Source of the DNA: Acidobacteria bacterium 5-1
GTDB taxonomy: Bacteria; Acidobacteriota; Blastocatellia; Pyrinomonadales; Pyrinomonadaceae
NCBI GenBank assembly: GCA_002050455.1
Contig: MWZA01000149.1
Coordinates: 1-52,602, forward strand
Length of the DNA stretch: 52,602 bases
Direction: 5' to 3'
Positions 16,128-25,767 of this stretch are shown here, piece after piece. The notes under the pieces are model-generated. The model ran no database searches. It was given only the letters and a program-made list of their open reading frames with translations, and was not told the DNA's origin. The translations under genes were made by a program, and so were the position numbers. Each line of letters opens with the position of its first letter. Position 1 is the stretch's first letter.

Positions 16128-16388
16128 ATGCCTACGATTTCCATTTTTTTCGGTATTGCTATTAAAATGTTCTTTGACGACCACAATCCGCCGCATCTTC
16201 ACGCGGAACATCAAGGAGAAATGGCGGTTTTTGATTTTCGCGGTAACATTTTGGTTGGCGACATAAGTTCGAGAACGGCTGTTCGATTGATTCGTGAATG
16301 GATTGATTTACACAATGCGGAACTTGCGGAAAACTGGGAAGATTTACAAAATGGCAGAGGTTTTCGGAAAATTCCGCCCTTGACTTGA
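16128..16388 (+). CDS. DUF4160 domain protein
   Basis: An 86-residue protein starting with the family signature MPTISIFFGIAIKMFFDDHNPPHLHAE, with its conserved FFxDHxPPHxHA core, and ending NGRGFRKIPPL. DUF4160 proteins are typically about 80-90 residues, so it is full length. It is followed after nine bases by a DUF2442 gene; this pairing recurs in many bacteria and is generally suspected to be a toxin-antitoxin-like unit, although I know of no firm biochemical role. AGGAG lies about 14 bases before the ATG. It sits inside an island of broken vapC and VWA fragments. Confidence 0.85.
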   Translation: MPTISIFFGIAIKMFFDDHNPPHLHAEHQGEMAVFDFRGNILVGDISSRTAVRLIREWIDLHNAELAENWEDLQNGRGFRKIPPLT

Positions 16389-16397
16389 GGTGAAAAA

Positions 16398-16661
16398 ATG
16401 AAAAGTTTGATTTTAGTTACATCGGCTCGTTATATTTCAGATTACACTCTCGAACTGACTTTCAGCGACGGTTTGAAAGCCGAGATAGATTTCACCTATT
16501 GGATAAAAAAATATCCATTCTTCAAACCGCTCGAAAATATTGATTACTTCAAAAACTTCTCGCTTGACGGTTGGACAGTCGTCTGGGAAAACGGCGCAGA
16601 CATCGCTCCCGAAACTCTTTACCAAATTGCGCTTCAAAATCAGCAATTGCAAGCGGCTTGA
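16398..16661 (+). CDS. DUF2442 domain protein
   Basis: An 87-residue protein of the DUF2442 family: SARYISDYTLELTFSDGLKAEIDF, then FFKPLENIDYFKNFSLDGWTVVWENGADIAPETLY. The pattern of a beta-rich body ending in W-x-NG-x-DxAPExLY is typical and complete. GAGGTG precedes the ATG at good spacing and overlaps the end of the DUF4160 gene region, so the two are very likely co-transcribed. Function unknown; inferred partner of the DUF4160 protein. Confidence 0.85.
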   Translation: MKSLILVTSARYISDYTLELTFSDGLKAEIDFTYWIKKYPFFKPLENIDYFKNFSLDGWTVVWENGADIAPETLYQIALQNQQLQAA

Positions 16662-16685
16662 GTTTGTTTTGTGAGCGAATGTCAA

Positions 16686-16750
16686 TAAATATGACTTTGG
16701 CGAAGCACGGACGGAAATTTTGCCAAGTATCAAGTGAATTTGTTGTGGTG
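16686..16750 (+). pseudogene. second vapC 3' remnant
   Basis: The stretch from aatatgactttg to tcaagtgaatttgttgtgg repeats the end of the vapC part at 16034-16097 (aatatgactttg ... tcaagtaaatttattgtgg). The middle has one extra base, which breaks the frame. It forms a direct repeat with the first copy, and the DUF4160/DUF2442 pair lies between them. Confidence 0.75.
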
Positions 16751-16764
16751 AAATTTTTCAAAAA

Positions 16765-19700
16765 TTAACTTGTCAATCTCCGATAGATATTCGGCATTCT
16801 CTCTGGCAAACTCAAAACATCGTCAATAATCGTATAGCCGACATCGCCGTATAAATCTTTTAATTCAAATTCCGAATCTTTATCAACCGTGATGCAAAAC
16901 GGCGTGATGCCGCTTATTTTCGCTTCGGTTAAGGCTTCGCGCACGTCCTCGCGGGCGTAACGCGCATCGCCGTAATCGTGGTCGTAAGGTCTGCCGTCGG
17001 TCAGGATTATCAAAAGTTTCGTGCGTGAATCTTGGCGTAAAAGTTTGGCGGAAGCGTGGCGAATTGCTGCGCCTAAACGAGTGTTATTTTGAAATGTAAT
17101 TCCGCCGATGCGTTTTTCGATTTCATCGGAATATTTTTCGTCAAAATCCTTGACGACATAAAATTTCACGTTGCGTCTGCCTTCGGACGTGAAACCGTTG
17201 ATTGAATAAACATCGCCAACGGCTTCGAGGGCTTCGCTCATCAGCACAAGACCTTCTTTTTCGATTTCAATAATTCTGCGTCCGGGATGAGTGTAAGGCT
17301 GCAGCGGATTGCGCGTGATTGTCCGCGCCGTCGAAGAAGATTGGTCGAGCAGAATGGAAACGGCAACGTCGCGTTGTTTTCTGAGGCGTTTTGTGTAAAT
17401 TCTTTCCGATTGCTGACCGTCGGCTTTGCGGTCAATCACATAATCCACGAGCGCGTTCAAATCGTAATCTTCGCCATCGAGTTCGCGGTGAATTTTGGTT
17501 AGATTTTCGGGCTTCATCAGTTGAAATTGATGGCGAATCGAAGAAATCTGCCCGCGATAACGGCTTCGCGCTAATTCGACAAAATTCCTGTCGCCTTGCC
17601 GCACTTTCTTTTCGATGACACGACACCAGCCTGTCCGAAAATCCGACAAATCTTTGTCCCATTCGTCATAAGAAAAAGCCAAATCGCCCATTTCCAAAGG
17701 CTGTTCGGGCATTTCGTTGTGCGACCAAGCCTCCGCGCCCTGCAAATCATCGGGTTCGCCGTTATCATCTAAACTGTTCCAAGCATTGAACAAATCGCGC
17801 ACATCTTGCGGTTTTTTCGGTTTTTCCTCACGCTTTATTTGGCTTTCCAAAACAGATTCGCCGTCTTTGGCTTCGTAAACGTATTCGCCTTTTTCCTCGT
17901 TTTCTTCTGATTCTTCCTGCTGAGTTTGCTCGGGCGTGATATTTTGAAAAAGTGCGTAGATGCGGCTCGTCGCCATTACAGCGTCGGCAACGGTTGCGGT
18001 TTTATCCGACAAATACGATTCGACAACCGATTCGATTTCCGAAACAACTTGTCCGTAGAATTGACGCGCGTCGACGGTTGCGCCGCCGCACAAAGTTATT
18101 TGAAACAACAGTTCAAACGGAACTTGGTTCATCGGTAAATCGAAAATAAAGGGTCGTTTTTCGCCTAAAAGATTCTGCATCAAATCCAAGTCCTTCCGCA
18201 AACCGCGATAAGTTCGCCTTAGCGAAGCGTCAATCCGCGCATTTTCCATCGTGCCGAAAATCTTTTTTGCCAGACCCGGTTCGGGAAAAACCTGCAAAAC
18301 CGTTTTATAATCGGAGTTTTCCGGCAGTTTCTTTTTCTCTTTTTTGGCTTCTTTCGCGGTTTCTTCTCCGGACAAAGCCTTTTCACCGTGTCGCACATCT
18401 TCAATGTAACCGGCGAGTGAAAATGCGTCCATCTGTTTGGCGGTCGCTTTGTAAAGCGCGGAAAGTTCGGTAAATGCCGCTTTCAAACCAACCGAATCTT
18501 TTTCGTAAGTGCCGAATTCAATTTGTCCCGCGCCGTGTGCCGCGAGAACTTTATAAAGCCGGAAATCCATCTCGTCGCTCTCAAATTCCGCAATGTTTGC
18601 CGGCAGATAAATCGTTTTCCCGTCGGAAATGCGCGATTCCTGCGGCATTGCCGTCAGCGGCGCGATTTCAACTTCCTTGCCCGTCAAACCTTCAATATAA
18701 ATCCTTAAAACAGTCTGCACATTTTCAAGCGGCAAACCAATCGAAGCGTCCTGCAAAAGCGCGTTACTGTTGCGCGTTTCGAGCGCGAAATAACTGCGCC
18801 GCGCCTTTGCGCTGTCGTCTTTCGTCTTTGCCAAACCTGTTTCAACCCATTCTTCAAACTGCGCGAGCGAAACTTTCCGCAAAGCCGATGAACTCGAACG
18901 AAATGCCGCCAGCGCACTTTCGGCATCGGTTTCAGCGATTTCCTCGACTAAATGCAAAACCTTCCGCGCAATTTGAACAACTTCCGTTTTCTTTCGCAAA
19001 GTCAGAATATTGGAAAAGAACTGCGGACTTGCCCGAACAAATGAAATCAAAATCGCGTTTCCGCTTTTCGCAATTTGAACAAGAACTTCACGCCAATCGT
19101 CAAAAACCGCATCAACACGCCGCAAAACTTCGCCGCCCGCGCTTATGAAATGAAGCGTTACGCTTCCGCCGTATTCAAGAAATCCGGCTGCTTTGCCGGT
19201 TAAAATCACGGCTTGTTCGGCGGAAAGTTTTTCGAGTGCGGCAGGCAGAATCTGCCACAAATCCGCCGTCATTCCGCCCGTCCGATTAGCGAAATGTGAA
19301 GCTAGTACACTCACGGATTTCGCAACTTTCGATTTTCCGTCGCCGAATTTCTCAAGCATTTCGGCAATTTTCGGTGTTTTCTGCAAAAAATCCGCGCTGT
19401 GTTTAGCGGAACGATTGGCGATTTCAAAAGCCAAATTCAAAATTTCGGTAAAAAGTTCATCATCGCCGACTTTTTTCGCTAAATCAGGAATTGATTCAAA
19501 AGTTTCCAGCGCAATCGAACTCGACAGCACAAGTTGGCGTGTGCAAATTTGAAAAACGAGGGCGCGTGCTTTCTTCGGAACTTTTTTAAATTCATTTACG
19601 CCGCGGGTAAAAAACTTCGCGCTCAAATCAGCATCAGCCATCGCTAGTCGTCTACCCATTTCGCCCCACGCACGCAAATCTTCGGCTTCCAAAATTTTTG

Positions 19701-19878
19701 CCGCTTTTGGCACGGCTTCGACAAATTCACGGCTGACTCTTAAGGAAACGCCCGCTAAAGCCGCGCTTATCTCCAGCGCGACAATCTTTTTTTCGTTTGG
19801 AAGTTTGCCCAATCTCCGGGCTAAACCGGTGAAGGTTTGTTTTCTGGAATTGGACGTTTCGTTTTCCGTTTCTGCCAT
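16765..19878 (-). CDS. NorD/CbbO-like VWA-domain protein
   Basis: A 1037-residue protein. The first 400 or so residues are helical repeats with no recognised domain (many SA-rich helices such as [15 protein letters not shown]). The middle has acidic, low-complexity stretches ([15 protein letters not shown]). The C-terminal 230 residues are a VWA domain with a MIDAS site DQSSST (about residue 844), [10 protein letters not shown] and [14 protein letters not shown]. This is the NorD/CbbO arrangement; such proteins serve as substrate adaptors for MoxR/CbbQ-type AAA+ ATPases that insert or remodel metal centres. A possible ATPase partner is 11 kb away at 3994-5466. No Shine-Dalgarno precedes the ATG; the upstream 40 bases are ttttcac-type words. 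A decayed paralogue tail lies at 15715-15850. Confidence 0.85.
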   Translation of the reverse strand: MAETENETSNSRKQTFTGLARRLGKLPNEKKIVALEISAALAGVSLRVSREFVEAVPKAAKILEAEDLRAWGEMGRRLAMADADLSAKFFTRGVNEFKKVPKKARALVFQICTRQLVLSSSIALETFESIPDLAKKVGDDELFTEILNLAFEIANRSAKHSADFLQKTPKIAEMLEKFGDGKSKVAKSVSVLASHFANRTGGMTADLWQILPAALEKLSAEQAVILTGKAAGFLEYGGSVTLHFISAGGEVLRRVDAVFDDWREVLVQIAKSGNAILISFVRASPQFFSNILTLRKKTEVVQIARKVLHLVEEIAETDAESALAAFRSSSSALRKVSLAQFEEWVETGLAKTKDDSAKARRSYFALETRNSNALLQDASIGLPLENVQTVLRIYIEGLTGKEVEIAPLTAMPQESRISDGKTIYLPANIAEFESDEMDFRLYKVLAAHGAGQIEFGTYEKDSVGLKAAFTELSALYKATAKQMDAFSLAGYIEDVRHGEKALSGEETAKEAKKEKKKLPENSDYKTVLQVFPEPGLAKKIFGTMENARIDASLRRTYRGLRKDLDLMQNLLGEKRPFIFDLPMNQVPFELLFQITLCGGATVDARQFYGQVVSEIESVVESYLSDKTATVADAVMATSRIYALFQNITPEQTQQEESEENEEKGEYVYEAKDGESVLESQIKREEKPKKPQDVRDLFNAWNSLDDNGEPDDLQGAEAWSHNEMPEQPLEMGDLAFSYDEWDKDLSDFRTGWCRVIEKKVRQGDRNFVELARSRYRGQISSIRHQFQLMKPENLTKIHRELDGEDYDLNALVDYVIDRKADGQQSERIYTKRLRKQRDVAVSILLDQSSSTARTITRNPLQPYTHPGRRIIEIEKEGLVLMSEALEAVGDVYSINGFTSEGRRNVKFYVVKDFDEKYSDEIEKRIGGITFQNNTRLGAAIRHASAKLLRQDSRTKLLIILTDGRPYDHDYGDARYAREDVREALTEAKISGITPFCITVDKDSEFELKDLYGDVGYTIIDDVLSLPERMPNIYRRLTS

Positions 19879-19922
19879 ATTTAAATTTTAGGTGAAAAAG
19901 CGGAAAAGTGAAAATGTGAAAA
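19879..19922. repeat. word run of the gtgaaaa type before the VWA gene
   Basis: On the plus strand the words ggtgaaaaag, cggaaaagtg, aaaatgtgaaaaag follow each other right behind the minus-strand ATG. They resemble the arms of the inverted repeat at 44412-44500. No matching inverted arm was found here. Confidence 0.45.
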
Positions 19923-19998
19923 AGTTTTGCCGATGAAGTCGGGCTTCTTGTTGCTTGATTTGATCAACGGACAAAGCATTCTGAGTTCGCGCCCAAAG

Positions 19999-20041
19999 AA
20001 AAAGAGCGACAAGTTAAAAATTATTCGTCGCTCTTTTTTAT
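19999..20041. terminator. Rho-independent terminator
   Basis: The stem aaaagagcgac / gtcgctctttttt with a 16-base loop follows the stop of the M16 peptidase gene on the minus strand. T runs exist on both strands; the plus-strand run is the longer, but the only transcript arriving here is on the minus strand. Confidence 0.75.
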
Positions 20042-20058
20042 TTAATTGAACCCGTAAA

Positions 20059-22845
20059 TTACTGCACAGTTTTCAGCTTTTCTTTCGCTTTCGCAAAATC
20101 ACCTGCTTTGATAATCGTGATGCTGTCCGGCGTGATGTATTTTTTCATCGCTGCGTTGACTTGCGCGGGCGTTAAATTTTTGATTCGTTCTTCAAACGCT
20201 GCGTCGAAAGCAATCGTTCGATCCAAATACAGATAACTGTTTAGTCTGCCCGCTAATTCGCGGTCTTGAGCGCGTGAAAGTTGGCGCGACTGCAAATAAC
20301 CGCTTTTTGCCGCTTCAACTTCTTCCGCCGTAAAACCTTCGGTCGTCGCTTTTCTGATTTCATCTCTAAAAGCCGCTTCGAGTTTATCCGCATTTTCCGG
20401 CGCGTAAATCGCGTTGGCGAAAAATGAACCTGTTTCGTCCAGCGAACTTGCATTAAAAGATGAACCGACACCATAACTCAAGCCTTCTTTCTGGCGAATG
20501 CGCGTTGCCAGACGCGAGTTCAAAAATCCGCCGCCAAGCATATAATTTCCCAAAGCGAGTGCGGCATAATCGGGATTATCGTCGCGGATTTTCACGTTCA
20601 GACGAGCGATAAAAAACGCATTGGCTTTATCGGGCGTTTCAAACGATTTGTTAATCGGTGCGATGGCGTGATATTCCTGCTTGATGCGCGTGAACGGACG
20701 CGGACTTTTCCAATCAGCAAAAAGTTGTTTGGTCAATGCCGAAATTTCCTTCTCGTCGAAATCGCCGACAATGGTTAATTGTCCATTTGACGCGCCGTAA
20801 AAATCTTTGTAAAACTTCTTTGCGTCGTCCAAAGTAACGGCTTTGACATCGGCGATTTCCTCGTCAATCGTTCCTGAATAATTCGGATGACCTTTCGGAT
20901 AAATATTGAAATGTCTGCCAAGTTCCGTAAAAGCAACCGAAGTCGGCTCACTTTTTTGGCTTTCGAGCTGCGTCAAAGTTTCCTGTTTAAGCAGGTCGAA
21001 TTCATTTTGCGGAAATGACGATTCGCGCAAAATTTCACTGACCAGACGCAAAACAGCCGGTAAATTCTCCCGCGTGGTTTCGATGGAAGCAACCGCATTG
21101 GTCGCGCCGCCGGCAACAAAGACTCGCGCTTTCAGCTTATTAAATTCGTCCTGAATCTGCTGGCGCGTGTGCTTTGCTGTTCCGCGCTGCAATAATCGTC
21201 CGGCAAACTGCGCCGCGTCCGAGCGATTCATCAAAGATTTTTCATCGCCGAAGCGTAAAGTTAAATTAGCTATAACCGAATCGCCGCGATTTTCTTTCGA
21301 CAACAGCGCAACATCCAAACCGCCGATTTTCATTCTTTTGACACGCGATTCAATATTGCCTGGCGACGGGTCGAACACTTCGCCCTGCGCTATCAACGCA
21401 TCGCCTTTGTAATCCTTGAGCATTGCTGCCAATTCCGCATCTTTAACCTGCGGAATTTCTGCGCGGTCGGGTTTCTCTGTCGGAATAAATAAGCCAACCG
21501 TGCGGTTCGCCGGTTTCAAATAAGCGGCGGCAGCCCGCTTGACATCTTCGGGCGTAACTTTGCGAACACGGTCCCGATACAGAAAGAACAATCGCCAATC
21601 GCCCTGCGCGGCATATTCGCTCATTGTCAGACCAACGCGGTCGGACGAGTTAAGCGTTAATTCGATATTTTTCAAAATCGAAGTTTTGGCGCGGTCAACT
21701 TCTTCTTTCGTCGGCGGATTGGCAGCGATGTTTTCAATGGTTTTGGTTAAAATTTCACGCGCTTCGTCCAGAGAATTTTCATTGCGAACCTGTGCGCCGA
21801 AAATTCCGAAGCCGGGTTCTTTCAGTTCAAAGTTAAAGCCGAAAACCGAACTCGCTTTTTTCGGTTCGACGAGTGCTTTATAAAGTCTGCCGGAAGGCGT
21901 GTCGCTCAAAACTTCGGTTAAAACCTCAACGGCGGCAAAATCTGCACTCGCGCCGGGCGGAACATGATAACCGGCAAGCACAAACTGCGTATCCCCTGTG
22001 CGCCGCACAGTTACCTGACGTTCGCCATCCTGCGTCGGTTCAATCGTATAATTCGGCGGCAGAGTTCTTTCCGGTTTCGGAATCGCGCCGAATTTTTCTT
22101 TAATTATTCCAAGCGTTTTCATCTCATCAAACTTTCCGGCGACGAGAAGAATCGCATTATCCGGTTGATAATATTTTTTGTAAAACGCCTGCAAACGGTC
22201 AATCGGCACATTTTCGATGTCGGAACGCGCTCCGATTACCGTGTTGCCGTAATTGTGCCATTGATAAGCAGTTGACAGCATTTTATCCAGCAAAACCCGC
22301 GTCGGATTATTTTCGCCGGATTCAAACTCATTGCGGACAACCGAAAATTCCGACTCCAAATCTTTTTTGGCAATGTAGGAATTAACCATTCGGTCGGCTT
22401 CTAAATCCAACGCCCAATTAAGATTTTCGTCGCTTGCCGAAAATGTTTCAAAGTAATTCGTGCGGTCAAAAGAGGTTGAACCGTTTGGACGCGCACCGCG
22501 CGAAGTCAGTTCCTGCGGAATGTTCGGATGTTTCGGCGTGCCTTTGAAAACAAGATGTTCGAGCAGATGTGCCATTCCGGTTTCGCCGTAATTTTCGTGG
22601 CGCGAACCGACTAGATACGTCATATTGACGGTGATTGTCTGTTTGGTCGGGTCAGGAAAAAGCAGGACTTTCAGTCCGTTGGAAAGACGATACTCTGTTA
22701 TTCCTTCGACCGTCGTAACTTTTTCAACGCCTGCGGGCATCTTGGCAGTTTGCGCCAAGACACTCATCGGTGCGGTCAAAAAGGCGGTAATTATAAACGC
22801 TAAAGCCAAAGAATAAAAATTCTTAGCCGAACGATTGAGATTCAT
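20059..22845 (-). CDS. M16 family zinc peptidase (two tandem domains)
   Basis: A 928-residue exported protein with a signal peptide ending near VLAQ. The first M16 domain carries the inverted zinc motif HLLEH (His93, Glu96, His97) and the downstream Glu region (ESEFSVVRNEFE), so it should be active. The second half repeats the fold without the motif, as in pitrilysin-like processing peptidases of the PqqL type. It probably degrades peptides in the periplasm. The start is ATG 22845, with GGAGGT eight bases upstream; a TTG at 22860 is part of that region. A hairpin terminator follows the gene. It is the last gene in the minus-strand series with ribF, but 160 bases separate them. Confidence 0.9.
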   Translation of the reverse strand: MNLNRSAKNFYSLALAFIITAFLTAPMSVLAQTAKMPAGVEKVTTVEGITEYRLSNGLKVLLFPDPTKQTITVNMTYLVGSRHENYGETGMAHLLEHLVFKGTPKHPNIPQELTSRGARPNGSTSFDRTNYFETFSASDENLNWALDLEADRMVNSYIAKKDLESEFSVVRNEFESGENNPTRVLLDKMLSTAYQWHNYGNTVIGARSDIENVPIDRLQAFYKKYYQPDNAILLVAGKFDEMKTLGIIKEKFGAIPKPERTLPPNYTIEPTQDGERQVTVRRTGDTQFVLAGYHVPPGASADFAAVEVLTEVLSDTPSGRLYKALVEPKKASSVFGFNFELKEPGFGIFGAQVRNENSLDEAREILTKTIENIAANPPTKEEVDRAKTSILKNIELTLNSSDRVGLTMSEYAAQGDWRLFFLYRDRVRKVTPEDVKRAAAAYLKPANRTVGLFIPTEKPDRAEIPQVKDAELAAMLKDYKGDALIAQGEVFDPSPGNIESRVKRMKIGGLDVALLSKENRGDSVIANLTLRFGDEKSLMNRSDAAQFAGRLLQRGTAKHTRQQIQDEFNKLKARVFVAGGATNAVASIETTRENLPAVLRLVSEILRESSFPQNEFDLLKQETLTQLESQKSEPTSVAFTELGRHFNIYPKGHPNYSGTIDEEIADVKAVTLDDAKKFYKDFYGASNGQLTIVGDFDEKEISALTKQLFADWKSPRPFTRIKQEYHAIAPINKSFETPDKANAFFIARLNVKIRDDNPDYAALALGNYMLGGGFLNSRLATRIRQKEGLSYGVGSSFNASSLDETGSFFANAIYAPENADKLEAAFRDEIRKATTEGFTAEEVEAAKSGYLQSRQLSRAQDRELAGRLNSYLYLDRTIAFDAAFEERIKNLTPAQVNAAMKKYITPDSITIIKAGDFAKAKEKLKTVQ

Positions 22846-23009
22846 TTGTGTTACCTCCAAAGTTTTTCAGATTGTTTAAGTTATTCAAGTGTATCAAAAA
22901 CAAAATTTATTTAACAGATATTTTTAAATTTCGGATTGAAAAGTTTAAATATTGCGAAATTTTGATTTGGGTGAATTAAAAAGTTCAAGATAACTTGAAA
23001 TTATAAACC

Positions 23010-23963
23010 TTACGCTAAATCCAACATATTCTTCGTGCCTTGCCGGGAAAAATAGCTTAATGCGCGGTGCGTATCTTTTTCAATCTGCGCTTTTAATTCG
23101 TCTATTCCGCTAAATTTTCTTTCATCGCGGATGTGGTGCAGAAAGCGGACACGCAGAACGTCGCCGTAAAGGTCGCCGTCAAAATCGAAAATATAAGTTT
23201 CGATGGAAGGTTCAACGTCTTTTTCAAAAGTCGGACGCACACCGATATTCGTGATGCTTCGCCGCCACCCGTCATCAATCAAAGTCGCCGTCGCATAGAC
23301 ACCAAATTTTGGAATCACGCGGTTTTTCGGTTTCAGATTCGCCGTCGGAAAACCGATTGTGTGTCCACGCTGGTTTCCGCGAATAATCACGCCTTCCACG
23401 CCGTAAGGACGACCTAACATTCTTCGCGCTGAATTGACTTTTCCGTCAGAAAGAAGATGACGGATTTTTGAGGAACTAATTCTTTGCCCGCGCAAACGAA
23501 TTTCGGGAACTTCAGCGGCGTAAAAACCGAGTTCCGCACTCATTTTTTTGAGAAATTCGATATTTCCGCCGCGATTTTTGCCGAATTCAAAATTTTTGCC
23601 GAGATAAACTTCCTTCGCCTGCAGCCTTTTGTGGATAATTTCGCGCAGGAATTCCGTCGCTTCCTGCTTGGCAAAATCCTTCGTAAAACGGATAACAATT
23701 GCTTGTTCGATGCCGAGAAATTCAAACGCGGCAAGCCGCTGGTCAAGCGTTTGCAGAAGCGGCGGCGCGTTTTCAGGATGCAGAACAGCGCGTGGATGCG
23801 GGTCAAAAGTCATGGCGGTAGGAACTGTGCCGGTCGCTTCGGCGCGTTCAACGACTGTTTGCATAATGCGCTGATGTCCGAGATGCAAACCATCAAAAAC
23901 GCCCAAAGTTAAAACCGTCGGGCGCGAAATGTTGGCGTTTTCGATTCCGTGAAAAATTTTCAT
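23010..23963 (-). CDS. ribF: bifunctional riboflavin kinase / FAD synthetase
   Basis: A 317-residue RibF. The N-terminal adenylyltransferase domain has GVFDGLHLGHQRI and TFDPHPRAVL, plus the late motif RISSSKIRHLL. The C-terminal flavokinase domain has GRPYGVEGVIIRGNQRGHTIGFPTANL and the conserved TNIGVRPTF, with the catalytic Glu in PSIETYIFDF. It converts riboflavin to FMN and then FAD. The start is ATG 23963, which overlaps the TAA stop of the upstream GNAT gene by one base (TAATG), so translation is probably coupled. A longer frame up to 24023 lies within that gene and is not used. Confidence 0.95.
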   Translation of the reverse strand: MKIFHGIENANISRPTVLTLGVFDGLHLGHQRIMQTVVERAEATGTVPTAMTFDPHPRAVLHPENAPPLLQTLDQRLAAFEFLGIEQAIVIRFTKDFAKQEATEFLREIIHKRLQAKEVYLGKNFEFGKNRGGNIEFLKKMSAELGFYAAEVPEIRLRGQRISSSKIRHLLSDGKVNSARRMLGRPYGVEGVIIRGNQRGHTIGFPTANLKPKNRVIPKFGVYATATLIDDGWRRSITNIGVRPTFEKDVEPSIETYIFDFDGDLYGDVLRVRFLHHIRDERKFSGIDELKAQIEKDTHRALSYFSRQGTKNMLDLA

Positions 23964-24238
23964 TAGGCAATCAAAGATTTGTATTCCGCATTTTTCTTGA
24001 TAACCTGCGCGACAAACGGACAAGCCGGATTGACGGATTTCCTGCTTTCTTTAATAAAGTCCAGTGTTCTTTTAACCAATTGTGTTCCAATGCCTTTGCC
24101 TCGAATTTCTTCCGGCACTTCTGTGTGCGTTAAATTATAAGTATTGCCGTGTATCGTGTAATCTATAAACGCCGTTTTTCCGTCGCGTTCAGTTTCAAAA
24201 CGCTTTCTTTGTTCATTGTTTTTAAGTGTTAATATCAT
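23963..24238 (-). CDS. small GNAT-like acetyltransferase (YjdJ/NATD1 type)
   Basis: A 91-residue member of the short N-acetyltransferase group. It has only the acetyl-CoA binding core: THTEVPEEIRGKGIGTQLVKRTL with the R-G-x-G-I-G loop, then NPACPFVAQVIKKN with the conserved C-P-F/Y-V. The short length is normal for this group; substrates are not known. GAGGAA stands seven bases before the ATG. It sits between the MBL hydrolase gene (17-base gap) and ribF (one-base overlap) in one transcription unit. Confidence 0.85.
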   Translation of the reverse strand: MILTLKNNEQRKRFETERDGKTAFIDYTIHGNTYNLTHTEVPEEIRGKGIGTQLVKRTLDFIKESRKSVNPACPFVAQVIKKNAEYKSLIA

Positions 24239-24255
24239 ATTTATTTTCCTCGTGT

Positions 24256-25017
24256 TTATTCGACAACTAATTCATCATAAGCAAACTGCACGTTGTCAGG
24301 CAGCAGTTTTGAATCTCGCGTATACAAAACGTCGTGATTCAGATGTGTTAAAAATGCTTTTTTGGGCTTGATTTTTTCGATGTATTCGAGAGCTTCGTTT
24401 AAGCCGAGATGCGTTGAATGCGGTTTGATTCGCACGCAGTCCAAAACCAAAACGTCCAAATCCTGAAGTCCGTCCATTGCGTCTTCGGGAATAAAATTTA
24501 AATCCGTCGCGTAGGCGAAATCGTTAAAGCGATAAGCGATAACAGGGAGTTTGCCGTGAATAACTTCAAGCGGCGTGATATGTAAATCTTTGCCGACGCA
24601 GAAAGGCGCGTTTTTTGTAACCGTGTGCGGAATCAGTTGCGGCAGTCCGCCGCCGAAATGCGTCGGCTCGAAAATATACTGAAAAATGCGGCGCAAATCT
24701 TTCCACGCGATTTCGTCAGCATAAATGCCCATCGCGCCATAGCGAAAATTGAGCGGGCGAATATCGTCAAGTCCGAAAACGTGGTCAACGTGGCAGTGCG
24801 TAATCAGAACTGCGTCGAGATGTTTGATGTTGGCGCGAAGTGCTTGCTGGCGAAAATCAATCGAAGTGTCAACAAGAATCGTTTTGCCGTTGTGTTCAAG
24901 CAAAATCGAAACCCGCAGGCGTTTGTCCTTCGGATTATCCGAAAGACAAGTTTCGCAATCGCAACCAATTGACGGCACTCCGGTTGATGTTCCCGTTCCG
25001 AGAAAAGTTAATTTCAT
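24256..25017 (-). CDS. MBL-fold phosphodiesterase, PhnP-like
   Basis: A 253-residue metallo-beta-lactamase fold enzyme starting FLGTGTSTGVPSIGC. It has the motif THCHVDH with downstream Asp and His ligands (ATDLNF, LTHLNHD). The Cys group GCDCETC near the N-terminus matches the extra zinc site of PhnP, the phosphoribosyl cyclic phosphodiesterase, and related proteins. No phn genes are near, so a general cyclic-phosphodiester hydrolase is more likely than C-P lyase work. No Shine-Dalgarno is visible: the ATG is separated by about ten bases from an inverted repeat (25027-25115). Confidence 0.85.
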   Translation of the reverse strand: MKLTFLGTGTSTGVPSIGCDCETCLSDNPKDKRLRVSILLEHNGKTILVDTSIDFRQQALRANIKHLDAVLITHCHVDHVFGLDDIRPLNFRYGAMGIYADEIAWKDLRRIFQYIFEPTHFGGGLPQLIPHTVTKNAPFCVGKDLHITPLEVIHGKLPVIAYRFNDFAYATDLNFIPEDAMDGLQDLDVLVLDCVRIKPHSTHLGLNEALEYIEKIKPKKAFLTHLNHDVLYTRDSKLLPDNVQFAYDELVVE

Positions 25018-25026
25018 AAATTAGTT

Positions 25027-25115
25027 TGCAGAAAGTTACGGATAGTTATAGGAAGTTACAGAGTTTTAAATTTTCTGCAACTCTGAAAACTTTCCGCAAC
25101 CTTTCGCAACTCTTC
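25027..25115. repeat. imperfect inverted repeat before the MBL gene
   Basis: The left part (agttacggatag, ttataggaagttacagagtt) and the right part (aactctgaaaactttccg, caacctttcgcaactctt) pair imperfectly when folded, and both consist of repeated gaaagttac/gcaactttc words. It fills the gap between the DUF1844 stop and the MBL start. Confidence 0.55.
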
Positions 25116-25118
25116 AAA

Positions 25119-25685
25119 CTATTTCTTCCCTAAAATATCCTGCGCCGAAAATTTCTGCGCGGCTTCCGCTTTGAGTTTTTCTTCCGTGGCTCGCGTCAAA
25201 GCAACGAATTGCATCTGCAAATCTGACAGCAAACCGTCAAGCAATCGTTTTTCCTGCGCGTGCAGATTGCCTTCGGTTTTTTCGCGGAGCATCGTCAAAA
25301 CATCAATCCAATACTTCCCTGTTTCCAAATCAACCGTGCGTTGTCCGGTTGCCGGATGTGGCATTGCGCCAAGCGCGGCGGCGGCTTGCGAAGCAAGCGT
25401 TGTCAAAAAATTGACAAAACTTGCCGGGTCTTCCGCGCCTGGAAAATCTTCCATTTCAAAACCTTCTTTTTCGGCTTCGGCTTGCACCTGTTTCTCGGCG
25501 GATGCGTTTTCATAAGTTTCAACCGTTTCTTGATCCGGTTCATAAATCGGAGTTTCTTCCCTTTTCGGCTTTTCCGACTCCAGCTTCACGCCTTCGCGTA
25601 CGCTTCCATCAGGATTAAATTTACGTTTGTCGGTAACTTTCAAAACTGGCTGTTCTTCATTATTCAAATCTTCTTTTCCAATCAT
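25119..25685 (-). CDS. DUF1844 domain protein
   Basis: A 188-residue cytoplasmic protein. The N-terminal half is charged and low in complexity (Glu/Lys-rich, residues about 20-85). The C-terminal half matches DUF1844: FVNFLTTLASQAAAALG, then DLETGKYWIDVLTMLREKTEGNL and a final helix QEKRLLDGLLSDLQMQF. DUF1844 genes are common in Acidobacteriota and Deltaproteobacteria and have no known function. AGGGA precedes the ATG. First gene of the minus-strand series that leads to ribF. Confidence 0.85.
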   Translation of the reverse strand: MIGKEDLNNEEQPVLKVTDKRKFNPDGSVREGVKLESEKPKREETPIYEPDQETVETYENASAEKQVQAEAEKEGFEMEDFPGAEDPASFVNFLTTLASQAAAALGAMPHPATGQRTVDLETGKYWIDVLTMLREKTEGNLHAQEKRLLDGLLSDLQMQFVALTRATEEKLKAEAAQKFSAQDILGKK

Positions 25686-25767
25686 TGTTTTTCCCTTTTT
25701 TCTCTTATATGTTTCTAAAAAATTGATACTTTGATATTAGCATTTTGGCGAAAGAAAGTTCAAAATG

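Noticed and set aside
18474-19148. A 224-codon frame opposite the VWA gene
   Set aside because: It is a shadow of the strong coding frame on the other strand: Arg/Pro/Ser-rich with no family features.
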